DNA of 64,000 nt from contig JAAXNY010000008.1 of the NCBI GenBank assembly GCA_013420905.1, forward strand, positions 806,001 to 870,000, given 5' to 3'. Of the stretch, positions 1 through 11,990 are shown piece by piece. Both the position numbers and the translations under genes were made by a program. Below the pieces are notes generated by a model. That model worked only from the letters and a program-made list of their open reading frames with translations. It made no database searches and was not told the DNA's origin. The stretch is from Collybia mongolica (taxonomy: Eukaryota > Basidiomycota > Agaricomycetes > Agaricales > Clitocybaceae). Positions within the stretch are counted from its first letter, which is position 1, and each line of letters begins with the position of its first letter.

Positions 1-2310
1 TTTTAAACTATGTCCATCATGAATCACCTGATCTTACTATCCCAGGTCATAATGGAGTGAAGTGGTGTGTCATGAAAATGGGAAAGGATTCCATTGAGGC
101 AACCAAAAAAATGCTTTCGGTATTTTGTAAGAATTTTCTATAACCTCTTTGTATTAACTATTGCACCAGATCATAGGAGATTCAATCTATGTTCAGCATT
201 TCACTTGATGCATGGACTTCAGGAAACTAGATTGCCTTTCTAGCAATAATTCTTCATTTTGTCAACAAAAATGGGGAACTTGTTAAGGTATTCAAATTAT
301 TTCACAGGCTAATAATCTGAATGTTCTATGTATAGAGGAGATTCTGATTGACTTTCAAGAGCTAGTTGGAGAACACTCAGGAGAAAACATGGCAGAGGCT
401 GTGTGGGAGACACTTGTGATCTTTGGAATTGAAGGTTGGGTGAGTTGCATTTGACCTCTATCTTAATCAATTCTAATGAGTTCACAGATACTGGCATTCA
501 TGATGGACAATGCCACCAACAATGATACTCTTCTCGCAGGAATAAAAAGGCACTGTGATGAAGCTGGCATAGCCTTTGACCCAACCTGGGCTTGCCTGCG
601 ATGTATGCCTTACACTATTCATCTGGCTGCAATCAAGGTATCTCCAGTGATTATGTCTTATATGGAGCTTAACTCATGCACCAGTGTAGCTTCTCGAGGG
701 GATTGGGGCAATTTCAAAAACTGATTGGAAAAAATCTGAAGCTCAAAGTGGCAACTACCAACAGCCCACAACCACCCCAATGATTTCTGCATTTGACAAT
801 GAAGTTGCTGGGTATGACAAAGAAGACAATAGTGATGATGAAGAAGAGAGTGTGAACAATGACAAGATTCTGTCTGGGGTACAAAAGGTTCTTGTCTATA
901 TCATATTAAACCAGCCATATTTACTAATTTCAGTATACAGCTCTGCAAAATTATTTGTGCTATTCAATCAAGTCCACAATGCAAAAGGAGCTGGCTTCAG
1001 CAAGTCAGTACATCTCTCAAGAAGAAGAACCCTGAGAGCAGTGAGCATGCATTAATGGTAATACTTGATGTCAAGACCCAGTGGTCCTCAACACACCAAA
1101 TGATGGGTATGTTTATGATCCTCACACTCAGTGAATAATATACTAAATAAAAGGATTGATTTGATAGACCATGCTCTACAATTTCAAGGTGAATTAGATG
1201 TATTTGTAGACTGGTTCCGAGATCTTCCTTCACTGGAACTTTCCACCAGCGAATGGGATGCAATTAATTCAGTGTCCAATTGGCTCTTAGCCTTCCAATC
1301 TGCTACAACACAGATGTCATCCACCAAGGAACCAATGCTTTCAACTACTCTTGCAATATTTTGCAGACTCCAAGAGCATATTTGGGACATCCTGCATGAG
1401 CTTCCTGACTCAGCACATCAAATCAAAGCTGGACTCTTTGCTGCACATGAGAAACTCAGTGACAATTATTATAAATATGATGAAACTCCTTATTACACCT
1501 GGGCCTCTCGTGAGTTAGACAGATATGATATTGAGAAGTCAATCTGATGTTCTCAAAAGTCCTAGATCCCCAAATCAACTATGAAGGCATGAGTTTAGAT
1601 TACTCTAGTGATGCAACACTTCTCAAGGACCTCAAGAAAGCAAAGTTAGATCTTCACTTATTTTACAATACCAACTATGCAAACAAGTCCTCAACTTCCA
1701 AACACACCCACAACACACCCACAGCCTCCACCCTGACCCATTACCAGCCACCTAAGGCCGTCAATTTTACTGTGCACTATGAAAAACAACAACAACACAT
1801 CAATGAGCTTGAAGAGTATCTCACACTTTGAAGAGAGGACTACAAAACCTGCCAGCCTCTAAAGTGGTGGGTAGGATGATGAGCTCAGTTCCCCAACCTG
1901 TGGTGCTTAGTCCGTGATATATTTTCTATTCCAGGTAAGTCAAATGATGCATGGTCTACTGGATTTTAGTAATTTGATGACTGCTTCATTCTAGGCTCTG
2001 CAGTTGCTGTCGAACAAATATTATCTGGTGGCCGTGATACAATATCCCTTTGATGGGCCAATTTGAATCTGGACACCATACAAACACTCATGATTACAAA
2101 ACACCAACTTCGGCTTGAGCACATGAGGATAGATAGGGCATTACAGTAGCTGTAATAGACATTATTATAAAATGTGTTAAACCGTATACCTGTATTAGCC
2201 CGTCAGGCTTGTTTTTGAAGGGCATATAGTTATGGTTATGGCAAACCCATCACTGTCAGAACAGTGAACTATACGGCCATATGCCATATACGGTACAGTG
2301 TGCAGCCCTA
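1..2310 (+). mobile_element. Decayed hAT-family DNA transposon, right part
   Basis: The plus strand holds broken pieces of a hAT transposase. A piece at about 476-640 reads MMDNATNNDTLLAGIKRH and then WACLRCMPYTIHLAA, the typical RNase-H-like core. Pieces at 1131-1547 and 1547-1831 are alpha-helical and continue the same protein. The C-terminal dimerisation region follows at about 1890-2150 (FPNLWCLVRDIFSIPG, then after a gtaagt...ctag intron SAVAVEQILSGGRDTISL). Frames are interrupted by stops, including TGA at 2051-2053 where arginine is expected. The sequence TGCAGCCCTA ending at 2310 looks like the outer end of a hAT terminal inverted repeat. The left end lies outside the window, so the element and its target duplication cannot be closed. 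It is inactive as it stands. Confidence 0.8.
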
Positions 2311-2890
2311 CATCTGACTCCTACACACACAGCATTCTTCAAACAATGGAAAGCCCTTGTTTCCCTCAAAGAACAGGTCCTGATTTGATTCAAGGAGCTA
2401 TGGACTATGGGAGGCCAAACACAAAGCGAAAGGGAGGTGTTTCAACTCCATGCTTCTTGACACGTCGTTCCATCAACAAGCACCTTAAGCACTGAAGGTA
2501 CCTGTATCTGGAATATGAAGATCTGCCACTTCACATACAGATTTATTCATGCAAACACTGCAGGATCTTTACCTTCACTTCTCAATGGTGCAATGAACTC
2601 AGGTGATCCTGTCACCAATTCTGTGGAGCCAAGTCTCTTGGTCCTAGTACAAGGGCTCATTGTTGAACTGACACCTGAAGTGATTGTCATTGCATCAGCA
2701 AATCCTGGGTCCCCTGTGGAGATCTGCTAGCAGCCCTGCATAGATACCCATAGACACCCATAGTGCCATAGATGCCATAGAGTAGGTTCTGTTTCTGTAC
2801 AATTCTGTGCAGACCTCCACAGCTCTCAGCAGTCATAGTTCAATTTATGCCCTTCTGTAAAGTGCTACAAGGTTCTGGATAGCTCCACTT

Positions 2891-2951
2891 ATTACTGGGC
2901 AGAGCATAGGAGATTACACCTATTACTGTGCAGAACATAAGAGAATACAGT
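2891..2951. repeat. Two-copy imperfect tandem repeat, about 31 bp unit
   Basis: Two adjacent copies begin TATTACTGGGCAGAGCATAG (2891) and TATTACTGTGCAGAACATAA (2922). They differ at a few positions. No function is apparent. Confidence 0.6.
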
Positions 2952-3832
2952 TCTAGTCTGCAGATACACCCCTTGCTTTTGAGATTTGTACAGCCTGGAA
3001 GAATAGGGCAAACAGTATTCCATTACATTGCCATATTTTTGGTGTGGTGGACCATTGTGTACAAATTTGAAGGGTAACAAGGATTCTAGTAGCTAAATCC
3101 AACAATCAATCAAGAACAATACAAAAACTGAGGTCAATCTTGTTAGAATCTTTCCCTGATTGTACTCTAACTATCATATTGGCACCACTAAATGATTGAT
3201 CAAAAACTACATACCCTCCTGCCCAAGGCAACTGACTAAACTTTATGCTTACCTGGGATGGAATGCTGGTGAAGTTCCCAAGCATAATGTTCATCCTCTT
3301 CACCTGGTGATTCTTCATCAATATCCAAGGTATGTCAACAGGGCCCATTGAAGTCAAGCCGGAAACTTTGAACTGCCCTCCCGTTTTTGCACCAGAGGTG
3401 AGTTCCATCCTTGCAGAAAGTGCCCTACAATAAACCAATATGGGCTTCTTGTTATTGGGAGGGTCATAACATGGGGGCTTACACATTGCTTGTGCTCATG
3501 GTGAGTCTCATTGCTTCAGCATCTTTGCTGTATCACCAGATGAATAAATATGTATAACATCAAGTATGAATTGAAACACCTTTCATTGTCAGGTAAGGAA
3601 GGTGATTGTGTTGCTGGATTGGATCATTTGAGACAGCTGCATACTCTCCCTGAAATGCCGCATAAGAGGAGGGAACATAGGGCACAAGGTGTGATATTAC
3701 CTCTAGATATATCGTTCCATTCCTCTATTCCAAACATTTTGGTAAATCATGGATGTTGCAGTCAGTATCTGCACTTACAGCAAGGTCATCATTACGAGTT
3801 CTTTATCAACCCAGTTTTTGGGCAGAAAGGTG

Positions 3833-3858
3833 ATTCATTCATTCATTCATTCATTCAT
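3833..3858. repeat. (ATTC)n microsatellite
   Basis: About six uninterrupted ATTC tetramers. Confidence 0.9.
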
Positions 3859-5024
3859 ATTTCAACACTGCGGGAAAATATTTCCATAATGGGATTTTTC
3901 TTCTCTTAAGGCTTTTTACAGCATTTCTCCACAAATACAAAGTATTGTGACATAAATTGCATGCATTTGGGATGCTTATATAATGCCTTTGATGATGCCA
4001 TCATAATTATGCATATCTAATATTTCAAAGTGTTGCATTTCAAAATTTATTTTGTGATTTTCTCCATAACCAGTAAAGCCATTAACTTTGTCAACACTTC
4101 TTGATCTTTTACCACCACCATCCAACCATGGGAATTCATCCCTCCTGCACTAGGTTGTCCCTAAACTACCTAACACCTCATCCCTAATTGACATTGCCTT
4201 TCATCAGACCATTCTTTCAGCCTGGGCCACTATCCTTTTACACCATATCCAAATTTTTAACTTATCAGAGCTGATCCTGACTATCTGCAGGGTCATCTCA
4301 TCTTGCCTGTACTGGGGGCTTCACTAATTCGTTCACATCCACCTCATCAACTACCAGGCCACATGAGGACACCACAACTCTAGTACTCTGCTTCACGCAG
4401 ATCCTTAGGGAGCGTCACCACCAACATTCTCAACGATTTATTCATACTTGCTTAACCACTACACCCAAATACAAAAGGAGGAAGGGGTCTGGCCCCTGAT
4501 CAGCTACTGTCCCTGCACAGAGCACACCTCTTGGGGAGAATGCCAGTTTATCGACCAATGGTGGGATTTGGTGGCCTCATTTTGAGGGGAGTCATTGCTT
4601 TGGGAGAGCAGTGTGGAACAGGGGGGAAAGTAATAGGGGGGATTCAGGAGAGGGGGAGCAGGTTTGAGGTACGGGTCGTTCATTTAGTTTGGACATTTAT
4701 CTTTGACACTGGGGGGGAGTAACGGGTTTCCAGGGCACCCTGAAAATACCAGGGGGGGAGTGGAACAGGGTACCAACATGAAGGGAGGGGACCATGCCCC
4801 AACAAGTGAAGGCAAACCTTTAAGGCGTTGGGAGGTTCAGACATGGTACAGTACAATACCATTGGACTGCAGGTATCCTCAGTCTAGACCCATAATATGA
4901 CCTGGAGAGCAACTTAGTGTACAGCTCCACCCTGATGGCCCATTACAGATTACTTAGTGGTAATAGGTGTTTATGCCTGCATGTAGCTGGGTCAAACCCA
5001 CATGCACTTAATATCATTATATGG

Positions 5025-5040
5025 AAAAAAAAAAAAAAAA
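5025..5040. repeat. A(16) homopolymer
   Basis: Sixteen A in a row in non-coding DNA. It could be the poly(A) tail of an old retrotransposed copy, but no retroelement is recognisable to its left, so this stays open. Confidence 0.5.
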
Positions 5041-6079
5041 GCTATTAACTTTGTTTTTATATGTTTGGAATGTACAAACATGGCTCTACAATTTCCTTGT
5101 TGAGCACATTTTTCCCACAGTCTATTTTGAGCAAAATATTAGAAATGTCCAGATTCAGCTAGTTTTGAAGGTCTGTGTATTATACCAAAGATGAACAAAC
5201 ATCTTATAACAACAATGACCCTGACCAAACATGACCCTTGTGGGAAATTACACTAAACATTGGAATAATCAACAACTACTACTATATTTACCTGAAATAC
5301 AAAGAGGATTGAATTCTCTATATATTGACATATGTCACATGATCTATTCCATCACATAAGCATACCAAATACATGACAACAATCTGAATGCTCATTTAGT
5401 GTCCATGATCCTGGGAAAAGTAAGTTCTGATGGTTTTTGTGCACAGGCATTGCTTGTTTGCTTGGTAACATTTTCCCATGGTCACATGACCTCTATAAAC
5501 TATCATCTACATTCTTTCTAGTCATTTACAACTTCCTGAATGTGGAATGGACTTATTTCTCCTAAGAAAAGAAATAAAGAATGAGTACCTGCCACACAGT
5601 GTGTTGGCCCACTCCACCCAAGTAGAAGAAAAATTCTGAGTGGACCACCCTATTGTGACAGTGAAAAAGGACATTTGGAGTGCTAGGTGCAAAATGAACC
5701 TGGTGTCTTGAAGGAATGTACATCCCAACAAGTTGAGTCAGGTGCAATGACTGGGTTGTTTGAGTATGAGGTTGCGATGTAACTTAAAGGCTCGTGTTAT
5801 CAGCAATGAGCTGTGTTTGCCTGACGAACCTCCACCCACATAATTGAGGGAAGTTCCAGTGATGGTCATTGCAGTTATATTTAATGTCTCCTTCCCCCTT
5901 GCCATTTTTCACCTTCCTGTTCTGCTGCCTAAAATACTATACACTTTGAGGCATGCCTGCTCCAAAACAACAAACAAACACCAATTAGATGTAGCTATGC
6001 CCCCGCATGCAATGTGGGCTTGTACCAGAAGCATTGATGGGTTGGCGGCGGTAGGTATGGGTGTAATAGATCTTTGAAG

Positions 6080-6504
6080 ACCTGGTATCAGGCTCACTCA
6101 GTGTTGACATATCCCCAGGTTCCAACACGTGAGTTCGTGGTGGTTGTCATGGAGAGTAGGCTGCTGAGCCCCAGGATGGAAATGCACCAGGCTAGTGTGA
6201 GCATCTTTAGATTCTTGAGAACTTTCCCTTTGAGGCTCATGTCTGTAGCTTCTGCTACTGGCATCTCATTTGCCTTTGCTCAGCTTTCCTCACTGGCTCA
6301 TACCTGCTCCTCCATCTTTGCAGTGCATGCACAAAGTACCTCTGCTATGCCACGAGTTGCAGCCACTTCGATTTCTAGAGCTGTCACAACATATCTGGAC
6401 ACCACCAGATCTGCACGCAATGTCATTACTTCTGCCTGGGACTTGACCATTTTTGCCCAGGCCACTCCCAGTCCTTCTTTAGTGGTCTCCAACTCTGTCC
6501 TCAT
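6080..6504 (-). pseudogene. Weak trace of a coiled-coil protein with one membrane segment
   Basis: Read on the minus strand, this stretch gives helix-rich sequence (MRTELETTKEGLGVAWAKM, then SQAEVMTLRADLV). After in-frame stops it continues with LKGKVLKNLKMLTLAW and a hydrophobic run (CISILGLSSLLSM) near 6150-6200. The order, coiled coil then one transmembrane helix near the end, is common in fungal proteins of unknown role. Two stops interrupt the reading, so it is either a relic or chance. I do not recognise a family. Confidence 0.25.
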
Positions 6505-7179
6505 GGTGAGTCAAACAAATTGCAAGTCAAAACAGGTAGATAAAGACAAACGTATATGCCTTTTGTTATACTCCAATGACTCTTCCATATCAGGTTGACC
6601 TTGTGCACATGTGTCAGTATCTATAGTGACATAGAGCTTGTGGAGGTGTTATTACTTCTTCATGTAAACTGATGAGGTAGTCATATCTGACATGGAATTA
6701 GACACAAACTGTCCCAATTCAAGATTTAAATTATTTGATGAACATGAGCAAAGTCAATGAGGCAACTTTGAAATATATCAGTGCCAGAAAGGTCATACAA
6801 GCCAACCTACTCACCTGCAAAATAGTTGGTATTGTTTGCATCCCACATCAATTCACAAAGGTTGAAGCCTCCATAGGGTTCCATGAATTCAGTTAATTAC
6901 AAGATACGGAACTGACTGATTCTGTACATGCCACATGAGAGAGAAGGTTATCGACTTGACTGAGCCACTGGCAGTTGATTACGTGATATAGAACTGTACA
7001 GTTCCACAGCCACCCTACACAGCCACCCCTTTGTCCAACAATCAGAGGTGGTAGCTTATGTAAAGTAGCCTTCAGGTAAGTTCTCCTCCTCCCTCTAAGC
7101 CATGGCCACAACAACAAAATCGACTATTGTGTATTGCATGTCTACCACAGCACCAAGGACTAAAAACCAAATTATGATC

Positions 7180-7929
7180 AGCTAAAACTTTGCCCAAGGA
7201 GAGCAAGGCTAGGGCAGCGCAGCCTTTTCCAGGAAGGCGAGGATGTCTGTATCATTCCACCAACTGAACACCTTGAGGCTTGCGCATGCACCAAAGTACC
7301 CCCGCAAGTCAATTCCTCATGCACCCCGGATGGATCAGTTTAGGACAATTGTTTTGTGAGTCTATTCCTGTCTATCAACTGGAGAGAGAGAAAATAATTG
7401 GTTAGGTTAGAAGGGGCTGGGAAGTTCAAGACTGTCAGAAGGTGTCTAATTGAACATGTACGGAGGGGTGAGACCATTGACTGGACTATGGGAGGGCTGT
7501 TTTGGTCAAGCACAGCTTCCCAGTCTTGCTTCACCCACTTGTGCACTTGCAACCCAAGACTAATAGAGTAACCCCGTACCCAGGCCTTTGAACACCAAAT
7601 CAGTCATGAAGAAGATTGAAGAGCACAACACTCTTGTCTTTATCATTGACCTCCAATCAAACAAACGCCAGATCAAGGATGCCGTGAAGAAGTTGTATGA
7701 TGTCCAGGCTGCTAAAATCAACACACTTATTTGGTATGTTCGTTTTCTGCACATCCCACAAAGGTTTGTCTAGCAATGAGGTGAAGACCTGATGGCAAGA
7801 AGAATGCATATGTGCGATTGATGCCTGACCATGACACTCTGAATGTTGCTAACAAGGTTTGCATACACTTTCCCCATTAGTTTATTATCGGACTAAAAAA
7901 ATCTTTGTTCTCAGATCGGCTTCATCTAA
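7180..7929 (+). pseudogene. RPL25: Broken 60S ribosomal protein uL23 (L23a/Rpl25) gene
   Basis: The translation matches the conserved part of ribosomal protein uL23, which sits at the polypeptide exit tunnel of the large subunit. Exon pieces in order: about 7180-7356 (ending in PKYPRKSIPHAPRMD and QFRTIV), about 7587-7733 ([20 protein letters not shown] then [15 protein letters not shown]), about 7787-7857 ([19 protein letters not shown]) and 7915-7929 (IGFI and stop TAA). Introns with GT and AG ends lie between them, so this is a genomic copy, not a processed cDNA copy. The codon across the second junction (TG at 7732-7733 plus A) becomes a stop where arginine is expected. Several conserved residues are changed (for example FHQLNTLRLAHAP near the start). 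No good start codon is visible. An intact copy must exist elsewhere in a living genome. Confidence 0.85.
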
Positions 7930-8860
7930 ATGTCTCGTTTGTATGTGGGGAGAGGGACACGCCACCACACTATCTACACTGCCATCCAAACTATGCATAT
8001 GATTAATGCAAAACATCATGCCGCGCCCCCGTCCTCAGGCTATGAGATTGCCATTGAGAAACCAAAGTGTTTGAACTATGTAACTGAACAGCTGACATCA
8101 GTGACATTTGACTAGATGGGTCCTTTTTGTGAGTATTGTGAACATTTGTTCGTCCAAGTTGCCCATAAAGGGAGCTTCATGAGAACATCAATTCCAAGGT
8201 TTCAGTCCAATACACATTGCCATATATAACGCACATGTCTTATACAAGGTAAATAGATCACCGACAGGACAAGAAACATTGAGAGAAAGGCATAACAATA
8301 ATGTACAACTGAAATACTGGTTATCGGTGACGTGTGCTGTTTCATACAAGCTAATTTTATTTCAGATTGTGAGACTGATTTGCATGGGTATTCAACTGGC
8401 TTTCGCGTCAACTGTGTCATTGCTTCGTTGGTTCCGTTTACTTGACTCAGTGCTGCATTTGAATAAGTTCTGCCCAATTCTGCACAGCCAATCAAATCAA
8501 GCATACCCCTGGGCAGATGAGGTGGTAAATATACAGAACTGTATAGAAGGTATGAACCACTATGGATATCAGGACAGACATGGTGGATTCTACACATAAC
8601 TGCAAAGCACTGCAGAGTTCAGTACAACATCTATGGATGACTATGGGCACTACAGGGTCTGTCGGCTGATTGTGAGAAAAATCAGGGTTTGCTGATGTGG
8701 GGTGGACCATTCGGTGGATCTTTGAGCTATCCGCACACGTTTGAAAGGCCTCCAGCGTGAACAAACATTACAGATTCCGGACCAAGTCATATGGGAAATC
8801 TTGACAAGGCTCGTATATACATCCTTGATAGCACCTCCCTGATTGACTCTTTTACAGGCA

Positions 8861-10277
8861 GATTCATGCAGATGTGCACAAATTCACGCTTGCGAATAGA
8901 CACGCCGCTACCACGATTGAGCAGCTTCAGAACCGGTTGATGATACCCCCAGTGATTGCTACGACATGTCCATCAATTGATCAGTATGTATCTTCTCTGG
9001 GTTCCAATTGATCTGGTATGCTCATCGCCAAGCAGTGCCTTGTTTTCTCGGAGGAAGTTCTATTTCTGCATTGTCGATGAGACTTCTCAAAATACACTGC
9101 CCACTTGCCTCGGGCCCATTCCGTTTCGCTGACGCTATCGTACTTGTGGGCGATCATTTTCAACTACCTCCATTGGTGAATTTACATGTTCCTGTTGTGT
9201 GTCCCATTGACACTATTAGGTGAAAAATAAAGGGGCCCGAGAAGGCAGCTTGGACTACTGCCCATCCACAGACAGTAGTAGTCCTCGCCCATCAGGCCAG
9301 GATGGACGAGGACATTATGGTCCTGTCAAATGAGCTGACTTACGGGGATTGCCTGCATTGTGAGTCCGACAAGGTTACATGTCAAAGATTGGTCTTGCCC
9401 GATCGAAGATTCCTAGATTCTCTCTACCAAGATATTGCTGCTTGTCGTCCCGAAGGTTGTTGGCTTGAGAAACTCATGGCAGAAGGGTGAGTGCTTCGGG
9501 CGTATTTGCGATGCCACGCTGAGGCTTGTCTGTCTGGTAGCTGTAAGGCTGTGTTCGTTGATACAGACAACCTTCTAGCGCATGACTTCTCGCGTGGACG
9601 ATCCAGTACAGATACAGAACGAAATCAAGGTAGAACTTGTTCGTCGAATCACCGAAAGTCTACTGAACAGTGGGGTGCAGAAAATCACCTAGGTATCATC
9701 TCATTGTACGACAACAAGTCAAGTGCTTTCGCACATTTTCCAAAGTCGCAGTGGCATTGAAATATCGACCGCTGGATCGGAGCCAAGGGAGAGACAAGGA
9801 CTGTATCATCATCTTGATGGTCCGGTCGAACGATACAGGCCATGTAAGGTATCTCGAGTTGATCCCTGGATTCGGCGCTGACCGCTGCAATTTCAAATAA
9901 TTGGTGACCTTGTGAAAGACTGGTGAAGGGTAAACGTGTCATTCACACGGGCGCGTGTCAGACGTATCATCGTTAGGTCCCGGGAAGCATTGTAAACAGT
10001 CGACGTACGAGCCCAATTTTTTCACCTCCTGGACAACCGCGAGTGAATTTTGAACTTACCATCTGACGCACATCAATTTTATACATGCCTCATGGAGGCT
10101 GGTGCTAATGTATGTTCCAAACGCATCGCGAACGAGATGGAAAAGCCCACACTCGGGACAGAGGATACGATCCCGGAAAGACACACGAGAAAATCGAGGA
10201 TGAAGAACCAAATAGACAACAGCGGAATTTTGAAAGACAGGCCGACCTTAGAGAATTTGGTAAATGATGACTTGTAG
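8861..10277 (+). pseudogene. DNA2: 5'-truncated, frameshifted DNA2 helicase-nuclease gene
   Basis: Pieces of the C-terminal helicase half of Dna2, which processes Okazaki flaps and DNA ends, can be read in order. They are TTIEQLQNRLMIPPVIATTC, FYFCIVDETSQ (DEAD-like motif II), CLGPI followed after a frameshift by ADAIVLVGDHFQLPPLV (motif III), MDEDIMVLSNELTYGD, LVLPDRRFLDSL, CKAVFVDTDNL, DRSQGRDKDCIIILMVRSND (motif V) and RVNVSFTRAR (motif VI). The family-like C-terminus GILKDRPTLENLVNDDL ends at TAG 10275-10277. The Walker A half and the nuclease domain are missing upstream. Damage includes a one-base insertion near 9117, several frame changes, and TGA at 9924-9926 inside the conserved DW-R-VNVSF stretch. 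Remnant introns are visible (for example about 9178-9221). It cannot make a working protein. Confidence 0.85.
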
Positions 10278-10873
10278 GTTCTGTACTACAGGAGCCGTTG
10301 TAGGTCTTGGACGCATCGAAACTACACATCTCCGTCACCAGGGTGCAATCGCGAGGCAGCGATAAACGGGCACATCCCGCAATCTATTAATGATTGTCGC
10401 CATCATACCATGATGGGCAATGTCGATAATGGCAGGTCCTCAGTGTCTACTCCGTGAACTCGTTATGGCAAGATCATTATTACGATGATCGATGATTGAC
10501 GACGCATAAACCACGTCGTAACAGTGCACCCTCCTTTTTCCGGAGGTTGAATGTTTGCGTGGGTGGTGGAAGACTGTCATCCGATTTCCAAGACTTTAAT
10601 TTGTTCAAGGTCCAGCTCATGGATTGAAAATACATACTTACTGTTGCCAGGATTTCATTTTACTTGGAAAGCCCGGACACGTGTAATTGTCTGATCCGAA
10701 TTCACACGTATTTGATGGATGCCGTGTTGTCGTTGTGACGCCCTTGAATATGAGTGCTCAGTCCTTGAACTGCTCATCTTTTCACTTAAATATTTCAGAC
10801 CAGGATGCCAAAATGTTACAAGCTCGCCTCTACACTCTCCACAATATTTCGTCCCATTTTCCGCTTGCTAGGA
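10278..10873. other. Intergenic, nothing supported
   Basis: No gene, RNA or repeat stands out between the DNA2 relic and the next gene. The possible upstream start of that gene at 10805 lies in here. Confidence 0.4.
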
Positions 10874-11990
10874 ATGGAGTCACCACAATACAGAGAATTC
10901 ATCCCCGGTGGATCTGTTCGCTTTTGGTACGAGTTCATTGAAGCTATCTGCATATCAGACCCCGTCGCCAGGGGCCACTATACAGATCGATCATTGCCTG
11001 TACGTAGGATAAGGCTATACAAAAAATCGTCAGGCTCCCAGCACGAGTTCCTTGTAGTGGAAGTCGCGCCCAATGGTAGCCACCGGAGATATGTAAAGAT
11101 AGAAAGAGGCAGTTTGCCAAATAACACAGCTCATGATCCAGACACCAACCCCGCCCGACCATCTCCCACCGAAAGACCCAGCCTCTCATTCGACACAACG
11201 TCATCATCAAGCGATTCAAGTTTGGAGGACGACGAGGTCGTGCTTCTCGAGGGGTGGCCGATTGCTGATCAAGGCAAAAAAAGGGAGAAGATTATAAAGA
11301 TCGAAGAAGTGACTTTCACAGCCATCACACTTTACGACCTCGTCATTATGGCCTGTGCCTTGCACGACGCCGTCCCAGTCTACCGGCTCACCTCCCACCA
11401 GTGTTACTGGTGGGCCAACACTATCCTAGGCGTCCTTAAAGACTGGGATCACGCTTCGACGCCGCCCCAGGTAAATGCTGGCCCGATACCAAAAGGCAAT
11501 GGTGCTGGCAGGTTCCGTGACATCAAGGTCCATGATCCGATGAGTGAGCCCCTCTCAACATGGAGAGATCTATTCGAAACGGAAAGGCAGGCATTCGAAC
11601 AGAAGGTATGCTTTAAATTCTTCACTAGTTCTCCCATTCTGACCAAGCTGATAGATCAACATCATTGCGCGGGAGAAGGAGGCCAATGAGGTGTATAAGA
11701 GGGAGGCTGCTGAGAAGGTGGAGGCTGCGATAAGGAGGATAGAGGAGGCTGAGAGGGTGATTGAGGCGATTGAGAGGGAAAAAGAGGGGACTGCGACAAG
11801 GAGGGCAGAGGAGGCTGAGAGGGCAAAAGAGGTGGCCGAGAGGGCGAGAGAGGCGGCTGAGAGGGCGAAAGAGGCGACTGAGCGGGAAAAAGAGGCGGCC
11901 GAGAGGGCGAGAGACGCGGCTGAGGAAGAGACGCGGCAACTCAGGGCGCAAATCGCGCGCATGGCGCAAGGCAATGCAACCACCACCTGA
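10874..11990 (+). CDS. Unknown protein with C-terminal charged coiled coil
   Basis: Two exons, 10874-11605 and 11655-11990, joined through a 49-nt intron (gtatgc...gatag) in phase 0, give about 355 residues. The first exon encodes a globular part starting MESPQYREFIPGGSVRFWYE, with a serine-rich linker (SSSSDSSLEDDEVVLLEGWP) at about residues 110-130 and a cysteine/tryptophan-containing segment (HQCYWWANTILGVLKDW) near residue 175. The second exon is almost wholly an Ala/Glu/Arg coiled coil with heptad units such as AERAREA. I know no function. The layout, unique N-terminus plus a long EARER coiled coil, is seen in Agaricomycete lineage-specific proteins (inference). The frame stays open upstream to an ATG at 10805, which would add 23 residues, so the start is uncertain. 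Confidence 0.7.
11817..11921 (+). repeat. Coding 21-bp minisatellite, five units
   Basis: Five consecutive 21-bp units of the form GAGAGGGCGARAGAGGCGGCY encode heptads (ERAREAA-like) in the coiled coil of the surrounding gene. The unit equals exactly two helical turns, so gain or loss of a unit keeps both the frame and the heptad register. Confidence 0.85.

Larger units (their letters stand above)
2311..7179. other. Decayed AT-rich region without a supported gene
   Basis: About 4.9 kb with no convincing gene. Open frames are short and show no family motif I recognise. The stretch has few CG dinucleotides by eye and contains a two-copy tandem repeat, an (ATTC)n microsatellite, a run of 16 A and a weak coiled-coil trace, listed separately. 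It reads as old, mutated repeat DNA, but I could not name the elements. Confidence 0.5.

Noticed and set aside
3106..3486. Minus-strand frame of 126 residues
   Set aside because: No recognised motif and it lies in decayed DNA; kept only as part of the unassigned region.
6074..6598. Plus-strand frame of 174 residues
   Set aside because: The minus strand of the same stretch looks more protein-like (coiled coil and membrane helix); the plus frame has no family features.
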